A DNA stretch of 64,000 nt, taken from NCBI RefSeq assembly GCF_014647835.1, contig NZ_BMPY01000028.1:1-64000 (forward strand). The letters run 5' to 3'. Made by a program: the position numbers and the translations under genes. This DNA is from Microbispora rosea subsp. aerata. GTDB lineage: Bacteria > Actinomycetota > Actinomycetes > Streptosporangiales > Streptosporangiaceae. Shown here one piece after another: positions 35,762-45,091 of this stretch (position 1 is its first letter; every line of letters begins with the position of its first letter). The notes below the pieces were generated by a model. That model made no database searches, was not told the origin of the DNA, and was given only the letters and a program-made list of their open reading frames with translations.

Positions 35762-36001
35762 CAAGCGTAAGTGAAGCATAGGAACTCACCCAAGTTCAAT
35801 GACTTATTCATTCCGAGTTACAAAAGTTGGCTTGAAAAGTGGCATAACTTCCCGATACTGTCCCTTCCGTGCCCGATCGACACCTGGTGCCCGATCAAGG
35901 AATCGGCGCCGGGGGTGCGCGGCGGGCACGCGTCCCGGGACGACGTCTCCGGGGCGAGATCGACCCGCCTCACGGCGGCCCCGGCAGGAGGAGGACCTTC
36001 C
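35762..36001. promoter_or_regulatory. Divergent promoter region between the ROK repressor and edd
   Basis: Bases 35765-35865 are strikingly A/T-rich for this genome and contain repeated AAGTT/AACTT words (for example AAGTTGG and GCATAACTTCC). This is where the ROK operator and both promoters should be. No perfect dyad was resolved by eye. Confidence 0.45.
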
Positions 36002-37831
36002 GTGACGAACCCCGTTATCACCGAGGTCACCGAGCGTGTGGTGGCACGCAGCCGGGACACCCGCGAGGCGTACCTGGCGCGGGTGCGCCGCGCCGGGGCC
36101 GAACTGCGTGAGCGGGGGCCGGCCCGGGGGCGGCTCGGCTGCGCCAACCTCGCCCACGGCTTCGCCGCCGCGCCCGCCGAGGACAAGCTCGACCTGCGCG
36201 GTACGGCGAAGCCGGGCGTGGCCATCGTGACCTCGTACAACGATATGCTGTCGGCCCACCAGCCGTACGAGACCTACCCGCCGGAGCTGAAGCGGGCGGT
36301 CCGGGAGGCGGGCGGCGTGGCGCAGGTGGCGGGCGGGGTGCCCGCCATGTGCGACGGCGTCACCCAGGGCCGGGCGGGCATGGAGCTGTCGCTCTACAGC
36401 CGGGACGTGATCGCGATGGCGACCGCGATCGCGCTGTCGCACGACATGTTCGACGCGGCCCTGCTGCTCGGGGTCTGCGACAAGATCGTCCCGGGGCTGC
36501 TCATCGGCGCCTTACGCTTCGGGCACCTGCCGGCGATATTCGTGCCGGCCGGGCCGATGACCTCGGGCCTGCCCAACAAGGTCAAGGCCAGGGCGCGGCA
36601 GGCGTTCGCGGAGGGCAAGATCGGGCGCCTGGAGATGCTCGACGCCGAGGCGGCCTCCTACCACTCCCCCGGCACCTGCACGTTCTACGGCACCGCCAAC
36701 TCCAACCAGCTCCTCATGGAGGTCATGGGCCTCCACCTGCCGGGGGCGACGTTCGTCAACCCGCACACCGAGCTGCGGCACGCGCTGACCCGGGCGGCGG
36801 CGCGGCGGGCGGTCGAGATCACCCCGCACGGCGGGCAGTACACGCCCCTCGCCGAGGTCGTGACCGAGAAGGCGATCGTCAACGCGGTCGTCGCGCTGCT
36901 GGCCTCCGGCGGGTCCACCAACCACACGATGCACCTGGTCGCCGTGGCGGCGGCCGCGGGCATCGAGCTGACCTGGGACGACATGGCGGCCCTCTCGAAG
37001 GTCGTGCCGCTGATCACCCGCATGTACCCCAACGGCCAGGCGGACGTGAACCACTTCCAGGCCGCGGGCGGCATGGCGGTGTTCATCGGCGACCTGCTCG
37101 ACGCCGGGCTGCTCCACGAGGACGTGCTCACCGTCGCCGGGCGCGGCCTCGGCCTCTACCGGTCCGCCCCCGCGCTCAAGGAGGGCGAGCTGGTGTGGGA
37201 GGAGCGGACCGAGCCCGGCGGCGACCCCGAGGTCCTGCGGCCGGTCGCCGACCCGTTCTCCCCCGACGGCGGCATCCACATGCTGTCGGGCAACCTGGGC
37301 CGGGCCGTGAGCAAGGTCTCCGCCGTCAAGCCCGAGCACCTGGTGATCGAGGCCCCCGCCAAGGTGTTCGACGACCAGCTCGACCTGCTCGCCGCGTTCG
37401 AGCGGGGCGAGCTCGACGGGCAGGACTTCGTCGCGGTCGTCCGCTACCAGGGCCCCCGTGCCAACGGCATGCCGGAGCTGCACAAGCTCACCCCGCCGCT
37501 GGCGGTCCTGCTCGACCGCGGCCAGAAGGTGGCCATCGTCACCGACGGCCGCATGTCCGGCGCCTCGGGGAAGGTCCCCGCGGCGATCCACCTGTCCCCC
37601 GAGGCCGCCGACGGCGGGCCGATCGCGCTGGTGCGCGACGGCGACGTGATCCGCCTCGACTCGGCCGCCGGGACGCTCACCGTGCTCGCCGACCTCTCCG
37701 GCCGTACGCCCGAGGGCCGGCCGCCGACCGGCGAGGAGTGGGCCGGCACCGGCCGCGAGCTGTTCGCCTCCTTCCGCCGGGCCGTCGGCCCGGCCGAGCG
37801 CGGGGCGAGCGTGTTCGGAGGTGCCGTGTGA
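36002..37831 (+). CDS. edd: 6-Phosphogluconate dehydratase
   Basis: 609 residues of the IlvD/Edd family. It converts 6-phosphogluconate to KDPG in the Entner-Doudoroff pathway. Cysteines for the Fe-S cluster lie in [18 protein letters not shown] and the [15 protein letters not shown] loop; GGSTNHTMH and GRMSGASGK are typical. The GTG at 36002 is preceded by GGAGGAGG. The stop overlaps the glk start (GTGA). Confidence 0.95.
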   Translation: MTNPVITEVTERVVARSRDTREAYLARVRRAGAELRERGPARGRLGCANLAHGFAAAPAEDKLDLRGTAKPGVAIVTSYNDMLSAHQPYETYPPELKRAVREAGGVAQVAGGVPAMCDGVTQGRAGMELSLYSRDVIAMATAIALSHDMFDAALLLGVCDKIVPGLLIGALRFGHLPAIFVPAGPMTSGLPNKVKARARQAFAEGKIGRLEMLDAEAASYHSPGTCTFYGTANSNQLLMEVMGLHLPGATFVNPHTELRHALTRAAARRAVEITPHGGQYTPLAEVVTEKAIVNAVVALLASGGSTNHTMHLVAVAAAAGIELTWDDMAALSKVVPLITRMYPNGQADVNHFQAAGGMAVFIGDLLDAGLLHEDVLTVAGRGLGLYRSAPALKEGELVWEERTEPGGDPEVLRPVADPFSPDGGIHMLSGNLGRAVSKVSAVKPEHLVIEAPAKVFDDQLDLLAAFERGELDGQDFVAVVRYQGPRANGMPELHKLTPPLAVLLDRGQKVAIVTDGRMSGASGKVPAAIHLSPEAADGGPIALVRDGDVIRLDSAAGTLTVLADLSGRTPEGRPPTGEEWAGTGRELFASFRRAVGPAERGASVFGGAV

Positions 37832-38787
37832 GCCATCCCTGGCTGGTCGCGGACATCGGCGGAACCAACGCCAGGTTCGGTTTGGTGACCCGGCCCGGAG
37901 GGCAGCCGGAGGCGGTAGCCGTACTCGACGTTTCCCAGCATCTCGGCCTTGCCGATGCCGTAGCCGCTTATCTCGCAGACCATGCGGGCGGAGTTCGGCC
38001 GGGGGCCGCGTGCCTGGCGATCGCCGGTCCGGTGGACGGAGACCGATACCGGCTGACGAACGCGGGATGGTCGGGATCGGTGACGGAGCTCGGCATCCCG
38101 CACACGGCGCTGCTCAACGACTTCGAGGCGCTGGCGATCTCCCTGCCGCACCTCGCGGGGGACGATCTCGTGCCGCTCGGCGGCCCGCCGCCGGTCGCCG
38201 GCCTGACCAAGGCCGTGCTCGGGCCGGGCACCGGGCTCGGGGTGGCCGGGCTGGTCCCCGTACGCGAGGGCTGGCAGCCGGTGGCCGGCGAGGGCGGCCA
38301 CGTGGCGGTCCCCGTCGTCACGGAGCTGGAGATGGAGATCGTCCGGGCGCTGCGCGCCGACGGCATGCCGTACGTGGACGCCGAGCACCTGCTGTCGGGC
38401 AGCGGGCTGCCGCGCCTGTACCGGGGGCTCGCGCTCGTCCACGGTGTCACGCCGCAGGCCCGTACGGCCGCGCAGATCACCTCCTCCGACGAGCCGCTGT
38501 GCGCCGAGACCGTCGAGGTCTTCCTCGCCCTGCTCGGCGGTTTCGCCTGCGGCGTGGCGCTCACCTTCGGCGCGCGGGGCGGGGTCTACCTGGGCGGCGG
38601 CGTGCTGCCGCGCCTGGTCTCGCGGATCCCCGGCAGCGCGTTCCGCGCCCGGTTCGAGACGACCGCGCCCGCGCTGTCGGAGTACGTCGCCGAGATCGCC
38701 ACCCCACTGATCATCGCCGAGCAGCCGGCGCTGACGGGTGCGGCCGCCTGGCTCACCCAACGATCCCCAGATGTGGAGCGTGTATGA
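37828..38787 (+). CDS. glk: Glucokinase, non-ROK type
   Basis: 319 residues with the phosphate motif [11 protein letters not shown] at the N terminus, [18 protein letters not shown] and GGVYLGGG near the C terminus. This is the Glk (E. coli/proteobacterial) family, not the ROK glucokinase usual in actinomycetes. It feeds glucose-6-phosphate to the ED branch. It overlaps edd upstream and eda downstream (ATGA), so the three genes are one translational unit. Confidence 0.9.
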   Translation: MSHPWLVADIGGTNARFGLVTRPGGQPEAVAVLDVSQHLGLADAVAAYLADHAGGVRPGAACLAIAGPVDGDRYRLTNAGWSGSVTELGIPHTALLNDFEALAISLPHLAGDDLVPLGGPPPVAGLTKAVLGPGTGLGVAGLVPVREGWQPVAGEGGHVAVPVVTELEMEIVRALRADGMPYVDAEHLLSGSGLPRLYRGLALVHGVTPQARTAAQITSSDEPLCAETVEVFLALLGGFACGVALTFGARGGVYLGGGVLPRLVSRIPGSAFRARFETTAPALSEYVAEIATPLIIAEQPALTGAAAWLTQRSPDVERV

Positions 38788-39401
38788 GCAACCTTCTCGA
38801 CCTCGCGCCGGTCATCCCGGTGATCGTCCTCGACGACGCCGAGAGCGCCGTCCCCCTCGCCCGGGCCCTGGTGGGCGGGGGCCTGCCGGTCATCGAGGTC
38901 ACGCTGCGCACCCCGGCCGCCCTCGACGCGATCCGGCGGATCGCCGCCGAGGTGCCCGACGCCGTGGTCGGGGCGGGCACCGTGCGCTCGCCGCGGGACG
39001 TGGAGGCCGCGACCGGGGCCGGCGCCCGCTTCCTCGTCTCCCCCGGCACCACGCCCGGCCTGCTCGCGGCCATGCTCGACGCGGGCGTGCCGTTCCTGCC
39101 CGGCGCGGCCACCGCCACCGAGGCGATGGCGCTGGCCGAGCGCGGCGTGCGCGAGCTGAAGTTCTTCCCGGCCGAGCCGGCCGGCGGCGTCGCCTACCTC
39201 AAGGCGCTGAGCGGCCCGCTGCCGGACGTCCGGTTCTGCCCCACGGGCGGGATCACTCCGTCGAACGCCCCGGCCTACCTCGCCCTGCCCAACGTCGGGT
39301 GCGTCGGCGGGAGCTGGCTCACCCCGCGCAGCCTGGTCGCGGCGGGCGACTTCGCGAGGATCGAGAAGCTCGCCTCCGAGGCCGCCGCGCTGCGGCCCTG
39401 A
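38784..39401 (+). CDS. eda: KDPG/KHG aldolase
   Basis: 205 residues, normal length. It cleaves KDPG to pyruvate and glyceraldehyde-3-phosphate, the last ED step. The catalytic Glu is in [14 protein letters not shown] is the phosphate loop, and the Schiff-base Lys is in [20 protein letters not shown] follows. The ATG overlaps the glk stop. Zwf and Pgl are not in the window. Confidence 0.95.
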   Translation: MSNLLDLAPVIPVIVLDDAESAVPLARALVGGGLPVIEVTLRTPAALDAIRRIAAEVPDAVVGAGTVRSPRDVEAATGAGARFLVSPGTTPGLLAAMLDAGVPFLPGAATATEAMALAERGVRELKFFPAEPAGGVAYLKALSGPLPDVRFCPTGGITPSNAPAYLALPNVGCVGGSWLTPRSLVAAGDFARIEKLASEAAALRP

Positions 39402-39556
39402 GGCTTCCCAGCTCACCGGTCCCGGCCGCCTCCCTCGCCGGAGCCGGTGGCCATGCTCGCGTCCGCGACCCGGGCACGTCCATGGGCCGGGCCCGCGACC
39501 GCTCACCGGCGGCCGGGGGCCCGCGCATCGCCTCGCCACCGCCTGACGGCTTGGCC

Positions 39557-40450
39557 TCACGTCACCGCGCCGAGCAGGGCGGCCAGGCCGATCGGGTCCT
39601 CATGCGTGCCCTCCGTGGTGCACGCGTGCGCCCCGGCCACCGCCCCCAGCCGTACGCACTCCTCCAGGGGCCGGCCGGTCAGGCGGCCGTACAGGAAGCC
39701 GGACGCGAACGCGTCGCCGGCGCCGTTGCCGTCGACCACCGGGCCGGGCGGCGGCGCGGCCGGGAAGGCGCGGATCTCCCCTCCGGCCAGCACGTGGCAG
39801 CCCTCCGCCCCGTCCGTGCACACGACCACCGACGCGCGGCCCCGCTCCGCGATCGCCCGCATGACCCGCTCGCGCCGCCCGCCCAGCCTGGCCGCGGACA
39901 GGAAGACCACGTCGGAGGAGCAGGCGAAGTCCTCGTGGTACGGGTTCTCCCCGTCCCAGTCGTGCAGGTCGGTCGAGACCGTCGTGCCGTCCGGGATGTC
40001 GGCGTAGACGTGCCGGGCGAAGTCCACGATCGAGACGTGGACGTGCCGGGCCGACCGGAGGGCCGGCAGGTAGAGGTCGCGGGGCATCCGCTGGCCGGGG
40101 ACGGCCCTGGGGTCGAACAGCGACAGGCGCCTGCCGCCGGGGTCCACGAGCAGGACGCTGCGGCGGGTGCCCGCCTCCGACGTGGCGTAGGCGAAGTCCA
40201 CGCCGCGGGCGGCGAGGTGGTCGCGGATCAGCGCGCCCTGCGGGTCGTCGCCGATGAGGTCGACGAACTTGACGCGCAGGCCGAGGGCGTGGCAGCCGAG
40301 CGCGACTCCGGCCCCGGTGTTGCCGATCCGGTCCACGACGGGCGGCACGGCGTAGGTGTCGGCGTACGGCAGGGGCAGCTCGGGCACGTAGACGGTCGTG
40401 TCGACGCCGGCGCCGCCGACGACCAGGACGTCGATGATGTGATCGGTCAT
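39557..40450 (-). CDS. PfkB-family carbohydrate kinase
   Basis: 297 residues. The N-terminal GGAGVDTTV with NTGAGVALG and the C-terminal signature DGNGAGDAFASGFLYG identify a ribokinase-like PfkB kinase. The sugar cannot be assigned; a role for KDG, fructose or a nucleoside is possible. It is convergent with eda and lies downstream of, and in the same direction as, the LacI regulator. Confidence 0.82.
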   Translation of the reverse strand: MTDHIIDVLVVGGAGVDTTVYVPELPLPYADTYAVPPVVDRIGNTGAGVALGCHALGLRVKFVDLIGDDPQGALIRDHLAARGVDFAYATSEAGTRRSVLLVDPGGRRLSLFDPRAVPGQRMPRDLYLPALRSARHVHVSIVDFARHVYADIPDGTTVSTDLHDWDGENPYHEDFACSSDVVFLSAARLGGRRERVMRAIAERGRASVVVCTDGAEGCHVLAGGEIRAFPAAPPPGPVVDGNGAGDAFASGFLYGRLTGRPLEECVRLGAVAGAHACTTEGTHEDPIGLAALLGAVT

Positions 40451-40538
40451 TGGCAACGCTCCGCGGGAGGTCGTGGGAGTCCCGGCGCGGCGACCGCGCA
40501 CGGCCGCCGGGCCGGGGACAAACAGACGCAGGGCCGGG

Positions 40539-40577
40539 AAAGGCGGACGCCGGCCAGGGGAAGGCGGACGCCGGCGG
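40539..40577. repeat. Two 15-base direct repeats, 21-base period
   Basis: AAGGCGGACGCCGGC occurs at 40540-40554 and 40561-40575; a degenerate third copy precedes them. They lie just after the LacI gene stop and before the PfkB gene. Each contains the dyad GGCG-GAC-GCC and could be a slippage product or a small hairpin. Confidence 0.6.
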
Positions 40578-40580
40578 GGC

Positions 40581-41603
40581 TCAGCGGCTGACGCGGGGCC
40601 CGGAGCTGGTTGAGCCCCGGACCACGAGCTCGGGCTGGTAGACCAGCTCGACGTGCTTGGCCGGGGTGCCGCCGATCTCCTCGAGCAGCGTCTCGACGGC
40701 CGCGGCCGCCATCGCCCCGATCGGCTTGCGCACGGTGGTGAGCGGCGGGTCGGTGAACGCCATCAGCGGCGAGTCGTCGAACCCGACGACCGACACGTCC
40801 CCGGGCACCGACAGCCCGCGCTCGCGGGCGGCGCGGATCGCGCCGAGGGCCATGAGGTCGCTCGCGCAGAAGATCCCGGTGCAGCCGCGGTCGAGCAGCG
40901 CGGAGGCGGCGGCCTGCCCGCCCTCCACGGAGAACAGCGAGTGCTGGATCAGGTCGTCCACGTCGCTGAGGCCGAGCAGCTGCGCCATCGCCTGGCGGAA
41001 GCCTTCGATCTTGCGGATGACCGGGACGAACCGGCGCTGCCCCAGCGCGAGGCCGATGCGCTCGTGCCCGAGGTCCACCAGGTGCTGCACGGCCAGGCGC
41101 GCGGCGAGCCGGTCGTCGGGCGAGATGAACGGCGCGGCGATGGTCTCGTTGTAGCCGTCCACGAGCACGATCGGCAGCCCGCGGTCGGTGAGGCGCTTGT
41201 ATCGGTCCATACGCGCCGTGGTGTCGGCGTGCAGGCCGGAGACGAACACGATGCCCGACACGCCCCGGTCGAGGAGCATCTCGGTGAACTCGTCCTCGGG
41301 GGCGCCGCCGGGCTCCTGCGTGCACAGGATCGGCGTGTAGCCGTGCTGGATCAGCGACTTCTCCATCGCCTGGGCGAAGGCCGGGAAGATCGGGTTGCCG
41401 AGCTCCGGGATCACCAGGCCGATCAGGCCGTTGCTGCGCTGGCGCAGCCGCTGGGGCCGCTCGTAGCCCATCAGGTCCAAAGCGGTGAGCACGGCCTGGC
41501 GGGTGGCCGGGGAGACCCCCGCCTTGCCGTTGAGCACGCGGCTCACCGTCGCCTCACTGACTCCGGCCTGAGCAGCGATGTCGGCGAGCCGCGTGTTGTT
41601 CAT
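40581..41603 (-). CDS. LacI-family regulator of the maltodextrin cluster
   Basis: About 340 residues. The helix-turn-helix TRLADIAAQAGVSEATVSRVLNGKAGVS and hinge are followed by a periplasmic-binding-protein-like sensor domain (LIGLVIPELGNPIFPAF ... DVSVVGFDDSPL). It lies at the end of the transporter/alpha-glucosidase run, as MalR/AglR does in streptomycetes. The ATG at 41603 fits the family; ATG 41621 would overlap the stop of the upstream gene and is also possible. Confidence 0.85.
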   Translation of the reverse strand: MNNTRLADIAAQAGVSEATVSRVLNGKAGVSPATRQAVLTALDLMGYERPQRLRQRSNGLIGLVIPELGNPIFPAFAQAMEKSLIQHGYTPILCTQEPGGAPEDEFTEMLLDRGVSGIVFVSGLHADTTARMDRYKRLTDRGLPIVLVDGYNETIAAPFISPDDRLAARLAVQHLVDLGHERIGLALGQRRFVPVIRKIEGFRQAMAQLLGLSDVDDLIQHSLFSVEGGQAAASALLDRGCTGIFCASDLMALGAIRAARERGLSVPGDVSVVGFDDSPLMAFTDPPLTTVRKPIGAMAAAAVETLLEEIGGTPAKHVELVYQPELVVRGSTSSGPRVSR

Positions 41604-41613
41604 GAGCATTACT

Positions 41614-43227
41614 TTAGACATTCTCGCGGGTCCACCAGGTGGCGGAGTCGGGCGCGAGCCGCACGACCGCGCCGGACGTCTCCGGCCCCCCGCTGGCCAG
41701 CAGCAGGTCTCCCGGCGCCTTCGTCTCCACCCACTCGGAGGTCATGTTGACCAGGCAGACGAACGACTCGCCGCGGCGGAACGCCAGCGTGCCGGGCGGG
41801 CTGTCGATCCAGGTCAGCGTGCCGTCGCCCAGCTCGGGGTGCTCCCGCCTGAGCCCGAGCGCGGTCCGGTAGAGGCTGAGCGTCGACGCGCCGTCCCGCA
41901 GCTGCGCCTCGACCGACAGCTCCCGCCACTCGACCGGCACCGGCAGCCAGCTCTCGTAGACGCCCGGCGGGGTGAAGCCGTACGGCGGCTCGCCCGCGGC
42001 GGTCCACGGCAGCGGCACCCGGCAGCCGTCGCGCCCGCTGTCGGGGTCCCGCAGCCGCTGGGGGTCCTGCAGGTACTGCTCCGGCAGGTCGAGCACCTCC
42101 GGCAGGCCCAGCTCCTCGCCCTGGTAGATGTAGGCCGAGCCGGGCAGCGCCAGCATGAGCAGCGCCGCCGCCCGCGCCCTGCGCAGGCCGCGCTCGCCGC
42201 CGCCGTACCGGGTGACGTGCCGTTTGACGTCGTGGTTGGACAGCACCCACGTCGACGGCGCGCCGACCAGCGACGCGGTGCGCACCGACTCGTCGATGAC
42301 CTCCCGGAAGCGCTCGGCGTCCCACGGCGTCTTGAGGAAGTGGAAGTTGAACGCCTGGTGCAGCTCGTCCGGGCGGACGTAGTTGGCCAGCCGCTCGGGG
42401 GTGGGCGCCCACGCCTCGGCGACCCCGATCCGCTCGCCCTCGTAGGAGTCGAGGATGCGCCGCCAGGCCCGGTGGATCTCGTGCACGCCGTCCTGGTCGA
42501 AGAACGGCACGACCTGGCTGCCGATCATCTCGGCCTGGCCGCGCGCGCCGACGTCGGGCAGGCCGGGCGCCTTGACCATGCCGTGCGCGACGTCGATCCG
42601 GAAGCCGTCCACGCCGAGGTCGAGCCAGAACCGCAGCACGTCGGCGAACTCCTCGTGCACCTCCGGGTGCTCCCAGTTGAGGTCCGGCTGCTCGGGCGCG
42701 AACAGGTGCAGGTACCACTGGCCGTCCTCGACCCGGGTCCAGGCCGGCCCGCCGAAGATCGACTCCCAGTCGTTGGGCGGCAGCTCGCCGGCCTCGCCCT
42801 TGCCCTCGCGGAAGATGTAGCGCTCGCGTTCCGGGCTTCCCCGCCCGGCCCGCAGCGCCGCCTCGAACCAGGGGTGCCGGTCGGAGGTGTGGTTGGGGAC
42901 CACGTCCACGATCACCCGCAGGCCGAGCTTGTGCGCGTCGGAGATCAGCGCCTGGGCGTCCGCCAGCGACCCGAAGACGGGATCGACGTCGCGGTAGTCG
43001 GCCACGTCGTACCCGAAGTCGGCCATCGGCGAGGGGTAGAACGGCGTCAGCCAGATCGCGTCCACGCCGAGGTCGGACAGGTAGCGCAGGCGGCTGCGCA
43101 CCCCCAGCAGGTCGCCGATCCCGTCGCCGTTGCCGTCCGCGAAGCTGCGGACGTACACCTGGTAGATCACCGCGTCGCGCCACCACCGGGTCGCGACCGC
43201 GGACGGCTTGACGGCGAGTTCGGTCAT
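41614..43227 (-). CDS. aglA: GH13 alpha-glucosidase / oligo-1,6-glucosidase
   Basis: 537 residues, cytoplasmic (no signal). The GH13 regions are clear: DVVPNHTSDRHPW, GFRIDVAHG (nucleophile Asp), GVAEAWAP (acid/base Glu), LSNHDVKRH (third Asp), and the DADGNGDGIGD-like calcium loop. It degrades imported maltodextrins. The start at 43227 has GGGGGATC upstream. Follows the permease gene by about 26 bases, same operon. Confidence 0.92.
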   Translation of the reverse strand: MTELAVKPSAVATRWWRDAVIYQVYVRSFADGNGDGIGDLLGVRSRLRYLSDLGVDAIWLTPFYPSPMADFGYDVADYRDVDPVFGSLADAQALISDAHKLGLRVIVDVVPNHTSDRHPWFEAALRAGRGSPERERYIFREGKGEAGELPPNDWESIFGGPAWTRVEDGQWYLHLFAPEQPDLNWEHPEVHEEFADVLRFWLDLGVDGFRIDVAHGMVKAPGLPDVGARGQAEMIGSQVVPFFDQDGVHEIHRAWRRILDSYEGERIGVAEAWAPTPERLANYVRPDELHQAFNFHFLKTPWDAERFREVIDESVRTASLVGAPSTWVLSNHDVKRHVTRYGGGERGLRRARAAALLMLALPGSAYIYQGEELGLPEVLDLPEQYLQDPQRLRDPDSGRDGCRVPLPWTAAGEPPYGFTPPGVYESWLPVPVEWRELSVEAQLRDGASTLSLYRTALGLRREHPELGDGTLTWIDSPPGTLAFRRGESFVCLVNMTSEWVETKAPGDLLLASGGPETSGAVVRLAPDSATWWTRENV

Positions 43228-43253
43228 TGGGATCCCCCGATTCTCATGTAGGG

Positions 43254-44132
43254 TCACGCCTTCGTCGCACCGGCGGTCAGGCCGGTGACGAGGTGACGCT
43301 GGACGAGCAGGAAAACGACGGCCGCCGGGATCGCGATCAGCACCGACGCGGCCGTGAGCAGGCCCCACTCCGCCTTGTGCTGGCCGACGAACTGGCTCAG
43401 GCCGACCGCGAGCGTGTACTTGTCGTCGCCGGTCATGAACGCGGTCGCGTACGCGACCTCCGCCCAGGCGGTGATGAACGAGTAGAACGCGGCCACGGCC
43501 AGGCCGGGCTTGGCCAGCGGCAGGATGAGGCGCCAGAAGGTGCCGAAGGGGGTCAGGCCGTCCACCCGGCCCGCCTCGTCGATCGACACGGGGACGGTGT
43601 CGAAGTAGCCCTTCATCATCCACGCGCAGAACGGCACGGTGGAGGTGAGGTACGCGATGACCAGGGAGGGGAACTGGTTGATCAGCCCGAGGCCGGCCAT
43701 CAGGTTGTAGATCGGCACGATCAGGATCGCCACCGGGAACATCTGGGTGATCAGCAGCATCCACATCACCGAGCGGAAGCCGGGGAACCGGAAGCGGCTG
43801 ACCGCGTAGCCGGTGGTGGCCGACAGCAGCACGCCGAGCACGGCCGTGACGAGCGAGACGATCACGGAGTTGGCGGCCCAGGTGAGGAACCGGGTCTCCC
43901 CCAGGACCTGCGTGTAGTTGGCGAGCGTGGGGTGGTCGATCGGCGCGACCGACGCGGTCTCGATGACCTGCCGGGGCTTGAGCGAGGTCAGCACCAGCCA
44001 CGCGACCGGGAACACCGACACGATGCTCGCCGCGATCAGCGTGAGGTGCAGCGCGACCGACTTGCCGGGACTGCGCCGGTCCCGGCTCCACCCGCCGGCG
44101 GGAGCGGGGGCGGGGGCGGCGTGGCTCACCAT
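43254..44132 (-). CDS. Maltodextrin ABC transporter permease, MalG type
   Basis: 292 residues, six membrane segments. The EAA loop reads DEAGRVDGLTPFGTFWRLILPLAKPG, typical for carbohydrate (CUT1) permeases. The N terminus is a short Ala/Pro stretch. Its start overlaps the MalF-type gene end by 7 bases and is preceded by GGGGGAGG. Confidence 0.92.
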   Translation of the reverse strand: MVSHAAPAPAPAGGWSRDRRSPGKSVALHLTLIAASIVSVFPVAWLVLTSLKPRQVIETASVAPIDHPTLANYTQVLGETRFLTWAANSVIVSLVTAVLGVLLSATTGYAVSRFRFPGFRSVMWMLLITQMFPVAILIVPIYNLMAGLGLINQFPSLVIAYLTSTVPFCAWMMKGYFDTVPVSIDEAGRVDGLTPFGTFWRLILPLAKPGLAVAAFYSFITAWAEVAYATAFMTGDDKYTLAVGLSQFVGQHKAEWGLLTAASVLIAIPAAVVFLLVQRHLVTGLTAGATKA

Positions 44133-45088
44133 GCCTCCCCCTGCTGCCTGAGCGCGCGGCGGTAGACCGCGGCCATCACGACGAGCAGCGCGAGGATCAC
44201 CATGCCCCAGGCGGCGGAGCCCGAGTAGTTCCTGATGCCCTCGAACGCCTGGCGGTAGGCGTACGTCACGAGGATCTCCGTGGAGCCGCCCGGCCCTCCC
44301 TTGGTCAGCAGGAAGATGACCGGGAACTGGTTGAACGTCCAGATCGTGCCGAGCAGGACGACCGTGCTCGACACCGGGCGCAGGCCCGGCACCGTGATGT
44401 GGCGGAACCGCTGCCACGGCGTGGCGCCGTCCACCTCGGCGGCCTCGTACAGCTCGCGCGGGATGGCCTGCAGGCCGCCGAGCAGCGCGAGCATCATGAA
44501 CGGCACGCCCAGCCACACGTTGCAGGCGATCACCGAGACCTTGGCCCAGAACGGGTCGTCCAGCCAGGCGATCCCGGAGAACCCGGCGGCCCGCAGCATG
44601 GCGTTGACCACGCCGAACTCGCCGTTGAGCAGGTAACGCCAGATGAAGGCGGACACGAAGGCCGGCACGGCCCAGGGCAGCACGAGCAGGATCCGGTACA
44701 GCGACCGCAGCCGCATGGGCCGGTTGAGCAGCAGGGCCAGGCCGAGGCCGATGCCCACGTGCAGGGCGACGCAGACGACGGTCCACACGACCGTCCAGGT
44801 CAGCCGGCCGAGGAACTCCGCCGAGGTGAGGATGTCGGTGTAGTTCTTCAGGCCGACGAACTCGTAGGTCGACGGGATCACGTTCATCCCGATCGTGCGG
44901 CCCATGTTGCCCTCGGTCGCGTCCGTGAGCGACAGGTAGATCCCCCGCGCGAGCGGATAGCCGACCAGCACCAGCGTCACGATGACGACCGGCGCGGTCA
45001 TCGCCCAGGCGTACCAGTGACGCGACAGGAGGCGCCGCGCCCCGCTGCGGGGCGCGGCCCTTCTCGTCGCGACGACGTCGGCCGTCAT
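44126..45088 (-). CDS. Maltodextrin ABC transporter permease, MalF type
   Basis: 320 residues with a first segment TAPVVIVTLVLVGYPLARGIYLSL and the EAA loop YEAAEVDGATPWQRFRHITVPG. CUT1 permease partner of the next gene. Only 3 bases separate it from the binding-protein stop. Confidence 0.92.
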   Translation of the reverse strand: MTADVVATRRAAPRSGARRLLSRHWYAWAMTAPVVIVTLVLVGYPLARGIYLSLTDATEGNMGRTIGMNVIPSTYEFVGLKNYTDILTSAEFLGRLTWTVVWTVVCVALHVGIGLGLALLLNRPMRLRSLYRILLVLPWAVPAFVSAFIWRYLLNGEFGVVNAMLRAAGFSGIAWLDDPFWAKVSVIACNVWLGVPFMMLALLGGLQAIPRELYEAAEVDGATPWQRFRHITVPGLRPVSSTVVLLGTIWTFNQFPVIFLLTKGGPGGSTEILVTYAYRQAFEGIRNYSGSAAWGMVILALLVVMAAVYRRALRQQGEAW

Positions 45089-45091
45089 CGG

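Noticed and set aside
39402-39556. Possible terminator between eda and the PfkB gene
   Set aside because: Several GC-rich words recur (GGGCCCGCG), but they are direct, not inverted, and no stable stem was found.
40539-40577. CRISPR-like direct repeats
   Set aside because: Only two exact 15-base copies with a 6-base gap, no spacers and no cas genes in the window.
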